From NCBI GenBank assembly GCA_001829315.1, contig MIAY01000013.1:1-64000 (forward strand): DNA of 64,000 nt, written 5' to 3'. The notes beneath the pieces were generated by a model, which was not told where the DNA came from, did no database searches, and saw only the letters and a list, made by a program, of their open reading frames with translations. This document shows positions 26,098-35,608 of the stretch, one piece after another (position 1 is the stretch's first letter; the number at the start of each line of letters is the position of its first letter). Made by a program: the position numbers and the translations under genes. This DNA comes from Spirochaetes bacterium GWE1_32_154 (GTDB lineage: Bacteria > Spirochaetota > GWE2-31-10).

Positions 26098-27984
26098 TTA
26101 TTTTTTTATCAACACAATATAATCACCAACATCAATATCTTTATAGGAATCAATATCTTTATACTTTATTTCACTAATATTTTCATCAATTTTTACAAGA
26201 ATTCCTGTACCTTTAATATCAGATTTATCAATAAGAAAATCTGTTTTACTCTGTTCAAGACTGTATGTTTTATTTTTAATAATATAAACACCATCACGAA
26301 GTTTAACACCATGCTTTCTTCCTGCACTGATTAATGCAGTATTCCCTGATAATTTTATAATTTTTGCCCGTAATGGAATAACTGAGTCAATTTTTCTTAA
26401 AATTGTTGCACTTGTAATAACCATTTTATCATTTCCAAACTGATACGTTCCAAATGAATGAATCAAATCAGAATTTGTTGTATTATGCAATTTTAAATCG
26501 ACCTCAACTATTGTATCGATTTCTTTTACAAACAAATCAATGTAAAAGTATGCCTCTTTCCCTTGAGAAATACTCATTTTCTCATTTCTCGAGTATTCCT
26601 TATCAATAAATGGTAAAAGTTCATACTTATATTTTCCATAGCTCAAATTCTCAAGTAACAATGCATACATAGATTCTACCTGATAATGATAATTTTCAAT
26701 ATTATAATTAATAAAAACAGGAATTGTATAAGTCTCACTATCAATATTATATTGATTTACTTGCCAATCGACACCTAAACGATATACTAAATTCCGTCCC
26801 TGCATCTCGATCATATCTTTAATATCTTTTGATTTTGTAATTTCATAAATAAGCTTTAATTCTTTAAAATATCTTTCGGGGAAATTAATGCTCTTATAAT
26901 AATCAGCTAATTCACTTCTTGAATCAGCATTTTCAGGATTAAGCATAATTGATTTTCGTAAATTAAATAAATACAAATCAAAATTAGCAGTTCGCTTGGC
27001 TTCTAATGATTTCTGATTATAATATAATGATCTTGATATTCTTAAAGAAGCGGATAAAGGAAATTTTTCTAAAAGAATAGAATCAAGAAAGAAAGCAGCA
27101 ATCTCATCATCCGGTCGTAATGATATTGATTTATTTAAACTGGAAACAGTATTATTAATATCAGATACTTTATTATATCCATGTGATAAATTATAATAAA
27201 TACTATTATCAGTTGATTTTTTATTTAAAACATCTTTATAAACCGCTAAAGCCTCATCAGGATTATTTATATAAAGCAAATATTTTGCTTTATATATTTT
27301 ATATTCTAAAGAATCTTTAATTTCCAAAGCAATATTAATCATATCTAATGCATCTCTAATTAATCTTTGCTTAAATTTGAATTTTGAATATTGAAAATAC
27401 AAATCATTATATAATGAATTGTATCGTAAATTTGTTTGATAATATTGTTCAGCTTTTACAATGTCAATATCTTCATAATATTGAGAAAGTTTGAGTAAAG
27501 CATGCACATTTTTCTGATCTGATTTTAAAATTGATAACAAAGTATCTTTCGCAAGAATTTCCCTTTCAGTTAAAAAATAAACATTTGCCAATCCGTTAAA
27601 AGCATCCATATTTAACGGATCACTTGCAATAATACTTTTATACTTACTCTCAGCAATATTAAATCGTTTTAATTTTGTTTCAATATCTGCTGAAAAAATA
27701 ATTAAATCTGAACGTTGAGGTGCTAAGGTAAGTGCTTTACTTATATATGTAAAAGCATATTCAAAACTACCTGATTCATAATACACTCTGGAAATCAATT
27801 CGATTGCATCAATATAATGTGGATTTACCTGCAATGAATCTTTCAATACATCAATAGCTTTATTATAATCTTGATTAAAAAAGTGTAACCGGGCCTGTTC
27901 ATATAAATCGATAGGATTATTTGAAAAAATCAAGTGTGAAATGTTAATTATTAAGAGAAACAGGAAAAACTTTTTATTTATCAT
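26098..27984 (-). CDS. Secreted TPR-repeat protein
   Basis: A 628-residue protein with a signal peptide (about 1-22) and TPR-type helical repeats from about residue 25 to 390, for example the units beginning LYEQARLHFFNQDYNKAIDV and NAFNGLANVYFLTEREIL. The C-terminal 230 residues are beta-rich with a segment NTALISAGRKHGVKLRDG that resembles small beta-barrel folds in envelope proteins. A periplasmic protein-interaction role is likely, but no specific function is recognised. It overlaps the CorC-like gene by 4 nt. No obvious frameshift. Confidence 0.75.
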   Translation of the reverse strand: MINKKFFLFLLIINISHLIFSNNPIDLYEQARLHFFNQDYNKAIDVLKDSLQVNPHYIDAIELISRVYYESGSFEYAFTYISKALTLAPQRSDLIIFSADIETKLKRFNIAESKYKSIIASDPLNMDAFNGLANVYFLTEREILAKDTLLSILKSDQKNVHALLKLSQYYEDIDIVKAEQYYQTNLRYNSLYNDLYFQYSKFKFKQRLIRDALDMINIALEIKDSLEYKIYKAKYLLYINNPDEALAVYKDVLNKKSTDNSIYYNLSHGYNKVSDINNTVSSLNKSISLRPDDEIAAFFLDSILLEKFPLSASLRISRSLYYNQKSLEAKRTANFDLYLFNLRKSIMLNPENADSRSELADYYKSINFPERYFKELKLIYEITKSKDIKDMIEMQGRNLVYRLGVDWQVNQYNIDSETYTIPVFINYNIENYHYQVESMYALLLENLSYGKYKYELLPFIDKEYSRNEKMSISQGKEAYFYIDLFVKEIDTIVEVDLKLHNTTNSDLIHSFGTYQFGNDKMVITSATILRKIDSVIPLRAKIIKLSGNTALISAGRKHGVKLRDGVYIIKNKTYSLEQSKTDFLIDKSDIKGTGILVKIDENISEIKYKDIDSYKDIDVGDYIVLIKK

Positions 27985-28790
27985 TTTGTAACCTGAACGG
28001 AATCAATTTCTTTTTCAATTCTAACTAACTTTATCTTTCTACCAGAAATAGCTGCAATTGTAAATATATAATTTTGATACCTGACAACTTCATTTTGTTT
28101 CGGTATTCTACCAAGAATCATATAAATCAAACCGCCAACAGTATCTATGTCATCTTCTTCAAAATCAGTTCCAATAGCTTCATTTAAATCATCAATATTT
28201 ATTCTTCCATTAACCAGATAACTTTTTTCATCAATTTGAATGATATTACTTCCTTCTTTATCAAATTCATCTTTAATATCACCAACAATTCTTTCAATTA
28301 TATCTTCAAGACAAACAATACCGGAAATACCGCCATACTCATCAACAACTATTGATAAATGAATTTTATTTTCTCTAAATTCAACCAATAAATCATTTAT
28401 TGGTTTTATTTCAGGAACAAAATAAGGCTCCCGTAATATCTCATTAATGAGAAACTGTTCTTTATTAAAAACATACTTCATCAGATCCTTTGCATGAAGA
28501 ATTCCGATTACATTATCATACTCTTCATCAAAAACAGGAATTCGGGAAACTCCTTTTTCCTGTATCATAGCAACAACTTCTTCAATCGACGCTTTTATAT
28601 CAATTGAATGTAAATCTACCCGAGGAACCATTATATCCCGAACAGAAATATTACTTAATTTTATTATATTCAAAATCATATTTTCTTCATACGCAGAAAG
28701 TATTTTACCGCCTTCTTTCATTTCTTCTATAATTTTTTCTATAAGAATATTCTTTTTTGAATCACCAAACTTAATATCACCTATTTTCAT
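27981..28790 (-). CDS. CorC/HlyC-like CBS-domain protein
   Basis: A 269-residue soluble protein: two CBS domains (about 55-180; IMVPRVDLHSIDIKASIEE and VVDEYGGISGIVCLEDIIE) and a C-terminal CorC/HlyC domain (about 195-265). There is no DUF21 membrane domain, so it matches the short CorC/YbeX type linked to Mg/Co handling and, with its neighbour YbeY, to ribosome metabolism. It abuts ybeY. The ybeY-ybeX-like pairing is conserved in many bacteria and supports the call. Confidence 0.88.
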   Translation of the reverse strand: MKIGDIKFGDSKKNILIEKIIEEMKEGGKILSAYEENMILNIIKLSNISVRDIMVPRVDLHSIDIKASIEEVVAMIQEKGVSRIPVFDEEYDNVIGILHAKDLMKYVFNKEQFLINEILREPYFVPEIKPINDLLVEFRENKIHLSIVVDEYGGISGIVCLEDIIERIVGDIKDEFDKEGSNIIQIDEKSYLVNGRINIDDLNEAIGTDFEEDDIDTVGGLIYMILGRIPKQNEVVRYQNYIFTIAAISGRKIKLVRIEKEIDSVQVTK

Positions 28791-29246
28791 TTATTCTATT
28801 ATATCTCCGGTTAACTCGTTATAAATTTTTTTCTCCAGCATACTCATTTCTCCTTCTTCATTTTCATCATGATCATAGCCAAGTAAATGAAGAATTCCAT
28901 GCAATATAAGATATTTTACTTCAGTAAATAAATCATGCCCCAATTCTTTAGCCTGGTTTTCTGTATATGGCACGGCAATAACAACATCGCCAAGAAATTT
29001 GTTTTCAAAACCAAAATCATCACCTTCAATTTGAGAAAACGATAAAACATCTGTTTCATTATTTTTACCACGAAACTCTTTATTAATCTCTCTAATTCTA
29101 TCATTATCAGTAAAAACAACCGATAAAAAGTAATCACTTTTATCTAATTTTTTAAGCACAGAATCAACCCATGCAACCACATCTTTTTGAGGTATATTTT
29201 TTTTATATTCCTTATCATCATATTCAATCATATATTCAGTTTTCAT
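28791..29246 (-). CDS. ybeY: Endoribonuclease / rRNA maturation factor YbeY
   Basis: A 151-residue YbeY with the metal-binding triad HGILHLLGYDH (H116, H120, H126) and the upstream NKEFRGKNNETDVLSF motif. It takes part in 16S rRNA 3'-end maturation and ribosome quality control. It overlaps the HD-phosphohydrolase gene by 4 nt; the phoH-pgpH-ybeY-corC order is conserved in many bacteria. Confidence 0.95.
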   Translation of the reverse strand: MKTEYMIEYDDKEYKKNIPQKDVVAWVDSVLKKLDKSDYFLSVVFTDNDRIREINKEFRGKNNETDVLSFSQIEGDDFGFENKFLGDVVIAVPYTENQAKELGHDLFTEVKYLILHGILHLLGYDHDENEEGEMSMLEKKIYNELTGDIIE

Positions 29247-31444
29247 TTCTTAATTACCTCATTGTTTTCTTTATTTATTTCAGGATACTCAATTCTTGAA
29301 TGATACATCCCGGTTAACGTTCTTATAAAAACTCTTTTTATATTCGTAATATCATTAAATGTCAATCCTGAATCATCAAGAATCCCATCTTTGAATTTCT
29401 CATCAACAACAGCATTTACCAGAGAAGTAAAGCTCTCAACACTATAATCTGAAAGAACCCTGGAAATTGCCTCTATTTGGTCTGCTAACATTACAACAGC
29501 TGATTCGGGAAATGCAGGATTTTCTGATTTATACTGAAAATCTTCTATAGATACGACATTCCCTTCTTTTCTTTCCTCAAGTGCTCTATTATAGAAATAT
29601 TTAATTACACTTTTACCATGATGCTGACTTACTATATCAATTACTTTCTTTGGTAATTTAGCTGAAATAGCTTCTTCAACCCCAACTTTTACATGAGACC
29701 TTATAATATTAACACTTACAAAAGGGTTCATTTCATCATGAACATTATTTTTTCCCTGATTTTCTATAAAATGCTCGGCATTTTTTGCCTTACCAATATC
29801 ATGATACAGCCCGCCGACTTTTGCAAGTAACCCATTTGCTTTAATTTCATTTGCAGCTACTTCAGCAAGATTAGCCACATTTATTGAATGATTATAAGTA
29901 CCGATTGCTGTATCAAAAAGCTTTTTTAACAAGGGAGATGAAGTATCTGTTAACTCCTGCAATCTAAACACCGTTGGTATATTAAGAATAAATTCACCGA
30001 AAGCAATTAAACCAACACTGAAAAAACCTGAAACGATTCCGTTGATCCCGGCATATAACGTAAAATTCAAAACATCAGCAAAAGAAAGCCCATCGTAATA
30101 TGCTATTGAAAAACCTATAATACAATTAATTATTGCAATATAAAAACCTGCAACTAACAACTCAACCCTTCTTCTGATTTCAGGTTTAATAGTAAAAATT
30201 GAACACAATCCAGACAATAAAATGAATAGAAATGAAGATGAATTATAACCGGATAATAAATAAAAAATTATTGAAAAAACAATAGTAATTGATATAGATG
30301 TAATCTTTGAATATAAAAAAATAAATGTCACTGATATAGTTGAGATTGGCACCATAATTCCAAGATAATAACTCGTTTTATCAAAATTAAATGGCAATGA
30401 TAGATAAATAATATATAAAAAATAAACTGCAGAAATAAAAATAAGATTTCTCACATCAAAAAAGAATGTAACATCATAGACTCGTATAAAAAAGAAGGTA
30501 AAAACGATTAATAAGAAATTTATTAGCAAAAAAGAAATAATAGTCTGATAATTTATTTTATTATGTTTATAATTAAGAACTGCTACAATCTTGGATATAT
30601 TATCTTTATCAATAAGATCACCTTTTCGAGCAACAATCTGACCTTTTAACATTTTCCTGTATACATTCCGTTCTGATTTCAATTTATTCTTTAATATAGT
30701 TTCAGTTTTTTCTTTATCAATTATTATATTTGGAATAAAAAAATTAATCAGAAAATTCTCAAAAACTTTTTTATCAAAATCACTATATTTACTTAATGAA
30801 ACATTAACAATACTCCGTATATCATTTACATTAATAGTAAATAATGAAAATTCATTAATAGAATAAAAACTCTCCACCATTTCAAAATTAACTGAACTTG
30901 CCAAAATTATCCCGGAAACCTCATACCCGGACAATTGAATTTGATCAATTTTAGACACACCTCGCTTATATAAATCTGAAACAAATGCAACAATTCTATC
31001 CATATCTTTCGAACTCTGATTTAAAATTGTATTAAGTAATTTATATTCATTGATAGTTAAAGAAAAATCGTTTTCTTCGGCATATTTTTTTATTTCTTCA
31101 TAAGTAATCTCTGATGCAATATTTATTAAAATAGTCTTTAGCAAAGAAATTCTTTTTTCAGTAATCTTATTATCAAAATAAAAATAAGTTGGAGTTGTCA
31201 TTTTTATAATTTCTTCATTTCTTGATGATGCATCTTCATCGACATATTGGATTTCATCTTCAGCGATAATATCACGGGTTAATACATCATTTATTTTTAA
31301 TTTGACATCACCTTTATATGTATCGATAAAAATCACAAATGAACTGACAATAAATAGAAAAAAAACAATCAGAATTTTTAATATAAAAAAATTCTGATTT
31401 AAGAATAATTTTTTAAAAATGGATCTATTTTTATTAGTTGCCAT
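29243..31444 (-). CDS. Membrane HD phosphohydrolase, PgpH type
   Basis: A 733-residue 7TMR-HD protein starting at the ATG at 31444 (a GTG at 31459 would add five residues). One N-terminal membrane helix (about 17-38), a 250-residue extracytoplasmic domain, about seven membrane helices (about 285-480), and a cytoplasmic HD domain with LYHDIGKAKN and the distal histidines of an HD hydrolase (FIENQG, NIIRSHV, QHHGK). Family knowledge: PgpH hydrolyses cyclic di-AMP. It begins inside the phoH 3' end. No di-AMP cyclase is in the window to confirm the substrate. Confidence 0.88.
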   Translation of the reverse strand: MATNKNRSIFKKLFLNQNFFILKILIVFFLFIVSSFVIFIDTYKGDVKLKINDVLTRDIIAEDEIQYVDEDASSRNEEIIKMTTPTYFYFDNKITEKRISLLKTILINIASEITYEEIKKYAEENDFSLTINEYKLLNTILNQSSKDMDRIVAFVSDLYKRGVSKIDQIQLSGYEVSGIILASSVNFEMVESFYSINEFSLFTINVNDIRSIVNVSLSKYSDFDKKVFENFLINFFIPNIIIDKEKTETILKNKLKSERNVYRKMLKGQIVARKGDLIDKDNISKIVAVLNYKHNKINYQTIISFLLINFLLIVFTFFFIRVYDVTFFFDVRNLIFISAVYFLYIIYLSLPFNFDKTSYYLGIMVPISTISVTFIFLYSKITSISITIVFSIIFYLLSGYNSSSFLFILLSGLCSIFTIKPEIRRRVELLVAGFYIAIINCIIGFSIAYYDGLSFADVLNFTLYAGINGIVSGFFSVGLIAFGEFILNIPTVFRLQELTDTSSPLLKKLFDTAIGTYNHSINVANLAEVAANEIKANGLLAKVGGLYHDIGKAKNAEHFIENQGKNNVHDEMNPFVSVNIIRSHVKVGVEEAISAKLPKKVIDIVSQHHGKSVIKYFYNRALEERKEGNVVSIEDFQYKSENPAFPESAVVMLADQIEAISRVLSDYSVESFTSLVNAVVDEKFKDGILDDSGLTFNDITNIKRVFIRTLTGMYHSRIEYPEINKENNEVIKK

Positions 31445-32390
31445 TTTTATTGTAAGCACTAATTATTTTCTTGACAATCGGATGCCGGACAACATCCTTT
31501 TCACTAAATTCCATAAAACCGATCTCCTCTATGCCTCGTAGCACTGAAAGTGCATCAACCATACCCGATTTAACCCGATAGGGCAAATCTATCTGAGTAA
31601 TATCGCCATTTATTATTAATTTTGCACCATTTCCAAGACGTGTTAAAAACATTTTCATCTGACTGCATGTTGTATTCTGAGCTTCATCCAGTATTACAAT
31701 CGCATTTTCAAATGTTCTACCACGCATATATGCTAATGGAGCAATCTCAATAGCGTTTTTAGCCGTTAATTTTAAATACATTTCCTGTGATACTATCTGA
31801 TTCAATGAATCAAAAAGCGGAATTAAATAAGGATTTATTTTTTGGATATAATCACCTGGTAAAAAACCTAAACTTTCCCCGGCTTCTACAATTGGCCTGG
31901 TAATTACAATTTTTTCAACTTCTTTATTTAATAATTGATTAACAGCATAACAGATACTTAAAAAAGTTTTACCGGTACCAGCAGGACCATAGGCTAAAAC
32001 AACATCTTTCTTATTAAGAAGATTAATATATTGTCCCTGAGCAACAGTCCGGGGATTAAAAACTTTATTTGCTTTTACAATATTTATCGAGGAATTAATC
32101 ATATCATTAAAATTAGTTGATGAATCATGTTTTAACTCACTAACCATTAAATCAATAAGATTTGTATAGATCATCCCATTATTTTTTGAAATATCGATAA
32201 GATTATTTATTAATAACTCAACCAATTCAAAATCATTACCGGATAAAATAATTTCTTCACCTGATGCTTCTATTGCAATATCAGTCAGACTTTCAATCCG
32301 TCGTATATTACGATTATTGACTCCGCACACATCAAGCATTGTTTTATTGTCATTAATTAATATTGAAGTTTGTACAATCATATCAGTCAT
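31434..32390 (-). CDS. phoH: PhoH-like ATPase
   Basis: A 318-residue PhoH/YbeZ-type protein. N-terminal KH-like region (about 1-110), then the PhoH ATPase: Walker A AYGPAGTGKT (to 142), TRPIVEAGESLGFLPGD, Walker B ILDEAQNTT and LIINGDITQIDLP. Thought to act as an RNA helicase-like partner of YbeY in rRNA processing. First gene of the operon. Two start codons (32390 and 32381) are possible; the promoter position leaves almost no leader, and the second would be leaderless. Confidence 0.93.
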   Translation of the reverse strand: MTDMIVQTSILINDNKTMLDVCGVNNRNIRRIESLTDIAIEASGEEIILSGNDFELVELLINNLIDISKNNGMIYTNLIDLMVSELKHDSSTNFNDMINSSINIVKANKVFNPRTVAQGQYINLLNKKDVVLAYGPAGTGKTFLSICYAVNQLLNKEVEKIVITRPIVEAGESLGFLPGDYIQKINPYLIPLFDSLNQIVSQEMYLKLTAKNAIEIAPLAYMRGRTFENAIVILDEAQNTTCSQMKMFLTRLGNGAKLIINGDITQIDLPYRVKSGMVDALSVLRGIEEIGFMEFSEKDVVRHPIVKKIISAYNKNGN

Positions 32391-32417
32391 GTTAACTTAT
32401 GTTTGAATTATTGTCAA
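32389..32417 (-). promoter_or_regulatory. sigma70-type promoter of the phoH operon
   Basis: On the - strand, TTGACA (32412-32417), 17 bp, TAACAT (32389-32394). The -10 overlaps the first ATG of phoH; seven bases further the second ATG (32381) would be the +1 itself. No Shine-Dalgarno sequence precedes either ATG, which fits a leaderless transcript. Confidence 0.45.
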
Positions 32418-32448
32418 GTCAGCCATTTAGTAAATAAAACTATCCGCC

Positions 32449-32614
32449 AGAGCCTCTTGCAAAAATACCCTTATAATCTCGAATTTTTGCATGAGGCTTC
32501 CTATAACGCAATTAAATTGCGTAACGGCGGAAGCATAAAAAAAGTACTCTTTTTTTCATCAAGTGGGAATATTTGGCACTCTAAATTTCCGTCTTGATTT
32601 TTGCAAGAGCCTCA
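32449..32614 (-). repeat. Dispersed repeat copy C (full, expanded)
   Basis: Longest copy (166 bp), - orientation. Both termini are present: TGAGGCTCTTGCAAAAATCA at the left (32614 downward) and GTATTTTTGCAAGAGGCTCT at the right (32468 to 32449). Hairpin 2 is perfect (ACGCAAT/ATTGCGT, 32506-32522); hairpin 3 (arms near 32462 and 32490) is AAAATTCGAG-bounded as in other copies. About 40 extra bases sit after the left terminus compared with copies D, F and H. The left terminus encodes the last ten or so residues and stop of lacI. Confidence 0.85.
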
Positions 32615-33564
32615 CCATTTCTGATAATTAAAACAGGCTCAATTTTTTCCGTTTCATTACTCCATTGTCCTGAAGTGCTATTACGTATCAGATATTCTGC
32701 TGCTTTTTTACCGGTTTCAGATGCCGGCTGATGTATTGTAGTAAGATTTACATATTTAGAAACATCCAAATCATCATACCCGACTAATTCAACATCAGAT
32801 GCTAATTCTTTTTTTGCCCGTAACCCTCCATAAGCAAAGCTATCACAAAAATATAAGACACCATTAACGCTGCCAGATTCAATATACTGCTTAGTCAACA
32901 TATATGACTCGTCTTCACTAAACGGTATATACTCCTCAAAAACCAGTGAAATATGATGTTTCTCCAGTGCTTTTCTTACGCCACACACTCTTTCTTTCTG
33001 CTGAATACTTCCCGAATTCTCACCAATATAACCAATTGCAGTTATTCCCTTTGAAATAAGATATTCCGCTGCAATATACCCGCCTTTGGTATTGTCAGTA
33101 TAAAAAGAAGTCACATCATCTTCATGATGATCCACATATACAAACCGTGTATTACTTAATGACAATATTTTTTTTTCGATCTGACTAATTTGTTTTGCTA
33201 TAACAATTATACCGGATAGAGACTCACCGGCAATATGCTTAAATAAATCTTCTTCATCCCGGCCAACATTAAAAATCAGCAGATTAAACCCGACTGTCTG
33301 AAGAAATTGATATATTCCTTTAATAATTTCCATATAAAACGGGTGAATAATAACAGGAACCACAACACCGATTGTGGTTCGGGCATAGTTTTTTTTTGGA
33401 AGATTTCGTGCTGATTTATTCGGGATATAATGTAATTTTCTGATTGCAGCTTCAATTTTTACCATAGTTTCAGAACTTACATTTTTGCCGCCATTAATTG
33501 CCCTTGAAACAGTACCAACCCCGACTGACGCTTCTTTTGCAATATCGACAATTGTAATCATCAT
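32581..33564 (-). CDS. LacI-family transcriptional regulator
   Basis: A 327-residue LacI/GalR-type repressor: N-terminal helix-turn-helix and hinge (VDIAKEASVGVGTVSRAI, then IPNKSARNL) and a periplasmic-binding-protein-like sugar domain (about 60-315). It lies 11 nt after the GH53 galactanase gene, so it probably controls galactan or galactooligosaccharide use. The last residues (GEALAKIKTEI) are encoded by a dispersed repeat, so the native C-terminus has been replaced or lengthened. The second Met (33561) is an equally good start. Operator unknown; a TACAT-GG-ATGTA inverted repeat lies in the tatD leader. Confidence 0.9.
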   Translation of the reverse strand: MMITIVDIAKEASVGVGTVSRAINGGKNVSSETMVKIEAAIRKLHYIPNKSARNLPKKNYARTTIGVVVPVIIHPFYMEIIKGIYQFLQTVGFNLLIFNVGRDEEDLFKHIAGESLSGIIVIAKQISQIEKKILSLSNTRFVYVDHHEDDVTSFYTDNTKGGYIAAEYLISKGITAIGYIGENSGSIQQKERVCGVRKALEKHHISLVFEEYIPFSEDESYMLTKQYIESGSVNGVLYFCDSFAYGGLRAKKELASDVELVGYDDLDVSKYVNLTTIHQPASETGKKAAEYLIRNSTSGQWSNETEKIEPVLIIRNGEALAKIKTEI

Positions 33565-33575
33565 ATCTCCCGGCT

Positions 33576-34610
33576 TTATTTCTTAAAAGCTTCAATTGGT
33601 TTTTCAGGTACACCATCGTTTCCCCAGCAACTTAAACGATATTTACTCCAGATTGCAGCACCTTGAGGCTCCCAATAGAGTACACCAAGTCCTTTTTCAT
33701 CAGGTATATTTCTAACTAATGTGATAAGATCAGAAACCATTGCGTATGTTTCATCAGGTTCACTGTCAAGTCCGCCTGTTTCTACAATCACAACTTTTTT
33801 GTCATATCGTGAAATCATGTCATACATATTATTTTTTAGCCTGTTTATAGTTTCTGTATATTTCTTTTTATCCCAGTATGGATAATATGAAAAACCAATA
33901 ACATCATACTTTGTAGAATATCGGGTTAAACCGTCAAAAAACCAGCGAAATAAACCATTATCAGTACCGCTTGCTAAATGAATAATCACAAGAGAATCAG
34001 GAAAAACTTCTTTAACTCCATTGTACGCACTATTAATCAATTGAGAAAGGTTTGACATATTTTGTGAACTGCCATCAGGTAACAACATACCCGGATTAAT
34101 TTCATTACCGACTTGAACCCACTCAGGATACACATCCGCATTTTTTAACTCTATAAGTACTTCTTTTGTATAACGATGAATTTGTTCAGTTAACTGAATA
34201 AAATCTAAAGACTCCCATGAGGCAGGTTTTACCTGTTGGCCGGGGTCTGCCCAGGTATCACTATAATGAAAATCAACCATAACCCGAAAGCCTTTGCTTT
34301 TTGCACGCACAGCCATGAAAACTAATTCTTTAGAACTACAATGACCATTTACCGGATCATCTGAAGGACCAACCCATGTTCTAAGCCTGACAGTATTAAT
34401 CCCGTTCGAATGAAGAGTAGTAAGACAATCTTCTTCTTTACCAGATAAATTGTAAAATTTAAACCCGGAAGCTTCCATTTGTGGCAACCATGAAATATCA
34501 GCACCTTTTACAAAACGATTATTAATAGAATCTTTCGTTTCACTACTGCCTGAAACACAACTTATAAGAACACAATTAATGAGTACAAAATAAATAATAT
34601 TCTTTATCAT
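33576..34610 (-). CDS. GH53 endo-beta-1,4-galactanase lipoprotein
   Basis: A 344-residue glycoside hydrolase family 53 enzyme with a lipoprotein signal (lipobox LISC, Cys18). It shows the family pattern GADISWLPQME, RLRTWVGP, VDFHYSDTWADPG, acid/base E170 in VQVGNE and nucleophile E277 in VIVETGG. It should cut beta-1,4-galactan or arabinogalactan (plant pectin side chains), attached to the cell surface or periplasm. The start overlaps the dusB stop by 4 nt. No transporter or beta-galactosidase gene is adjacent. Confidence 0.9.
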   Translation of the reverse strand: MIKNIIYFVLINCVLISCVSGSSETKDSINNRFVKGADISWLPQMEASGFKFYNLSGKEEDCLTTLHSNGINTVRLRTWVGPSDDPVNGHCSSKELVFMAVRAKSKGFRVMVDFHYSDTWADPGQQVKPASWESLDFIQLTEQIHRYTKEVLIELKNADVYPEWVQVGNEINPGMLLPDGSSQNMSNLSQLINSAYNGVKEVFPDSLVIIHLASGTDNGLFRWFFDGLTRYSTKYDVIGFSYYPYWDKKKYTETINRLKNNMYDMISRYDKKVVIVETGGLDSEPDETYAMVSDLITLVRNIPDEKGLGVLYWEPQGAAIWSKYRLSCWGNDGVPEKPIEAFKK

Positions 34611-35605
34611 TCCTTTTCAACCTCCTCTTTTTCACTATATTCCAGATATTGAGCGATTAAACTGACAAACTGACTGTAACTGACTGTTTGATTAACCGCC
34701 TGACGAAGATGAGTAATGCCCTTGCCGCCTTTTGCATAGCCTTTAAAAAACTTTCGAAACTCAACCATTGCCTTAACTTCATCACCGGTATAGTCAATTA
34801 ATGCTTTGCAATGAAGAGTTGCACTATAGAGTCTGTTTTTAAGAGTCCGCGGGATATAAAGCCGGTTTTCAAGCCTTGCTATAATTTCTTCAACTAAAAA
34901 AGGATTTTCCATCACTCCACGGGCAAGCATGATACCATCACATTGTGTCTGATTAAACATGGCAACAGCATCATCGGCCGTGAAAATATCACCATTACCG
35001 ATTACAGGAATTGTGCTAATCTTTTTAAGTTCGGTAATATGAGACCAGTCTGCCTTACCGTCAAATAACATTGTTTTCGTTCGCGGATGTAATGTTATCA
35101 AAGCTGCACCGGCAGATTCTGCTGCATAATACATGTCTTTATAATTAATTGAATTATGGTCCCATCCGCTTCTGATTTTTAACGTTACCGGTTTATCAGT
35201 TAACTCTTTAAGACCTTTAATGATCTTATATACTTCATCGGGGGTTTTCAATAAAGAAGCGCCGGAGCCTGAATTGATTATTTTCTTTACCGAACACCCG
35301 CAATTTATATCAACAACATCGAACTTTTCGTTTTTTATTACTTCAAATGCACGGACTATTGTTTCGCGTGATGAACCAAATAACTGAATACCAAGCGGAG
35401 AATCATTCTCACCACTGTCTATTAATGTAACTGATTTATTAAAGTTATAATGTAAACCCTGGGCAGAAACCATTTCAGCATATGCAATACCGGCTCCCTG
35501 CTCACGGTATACCAGCCTTGTTGGAAGATTGGTATAACCGGCAAGCGGAGCTATGAATATATTGCATTTTAATTGTAGTTTACCTATAGAAAGAGGCTTT
35601 AACAT
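34607..35605 (-). CDS. dusB: tRNA-dihydrouridine synthase (DusB type)
   Basis: A 332-residue Dus flavoprotein: N-terminal APLAGYTNLPTR, catalytic Cys104 in DINCGCSVKKI (the usual motif is NxGCPxxK, so Pro is replaced by Ser), SGSGASLL, TLKIRSGWD, HPRTKTMLFDGKADW and the FMN-binding GNGDI segment. It reduces uridines in tRNA. It follows tatD by three bases and its stop overlaps the galactanase start. Confidence 0.92.
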   Translation of the reverse strand: MLKPLSIGKLQLKCNIFIAPLAGYTNLPTRLVYREQGAGIAYAEMVSAQGLHYNFNKSVTLIDSGENDSPLGIQLFGSSRETIVRAFEVIKNEKFDVVDINCGCSVKKIINSGSGASLLKTPDEVYKIIKGLKELTDKPVTLKIRSGWDHNSINYKDMYYAAESAGAALITLHPRTKTMLFDGKADWSHITELKKISTIPVIGNGDIFTADDAVAMFNQTQCDGIMLARGVMENPFLVEEIIARLENRLYIPRTLKNRLYSATLHCKALIDYTGDEVKAMVEFRKFFKGYAKGGKGITHLRQAVNQTVSYSQFVSLIAQYLEYSEKEEVEKE

Positions 35606-35608
35606 GAC

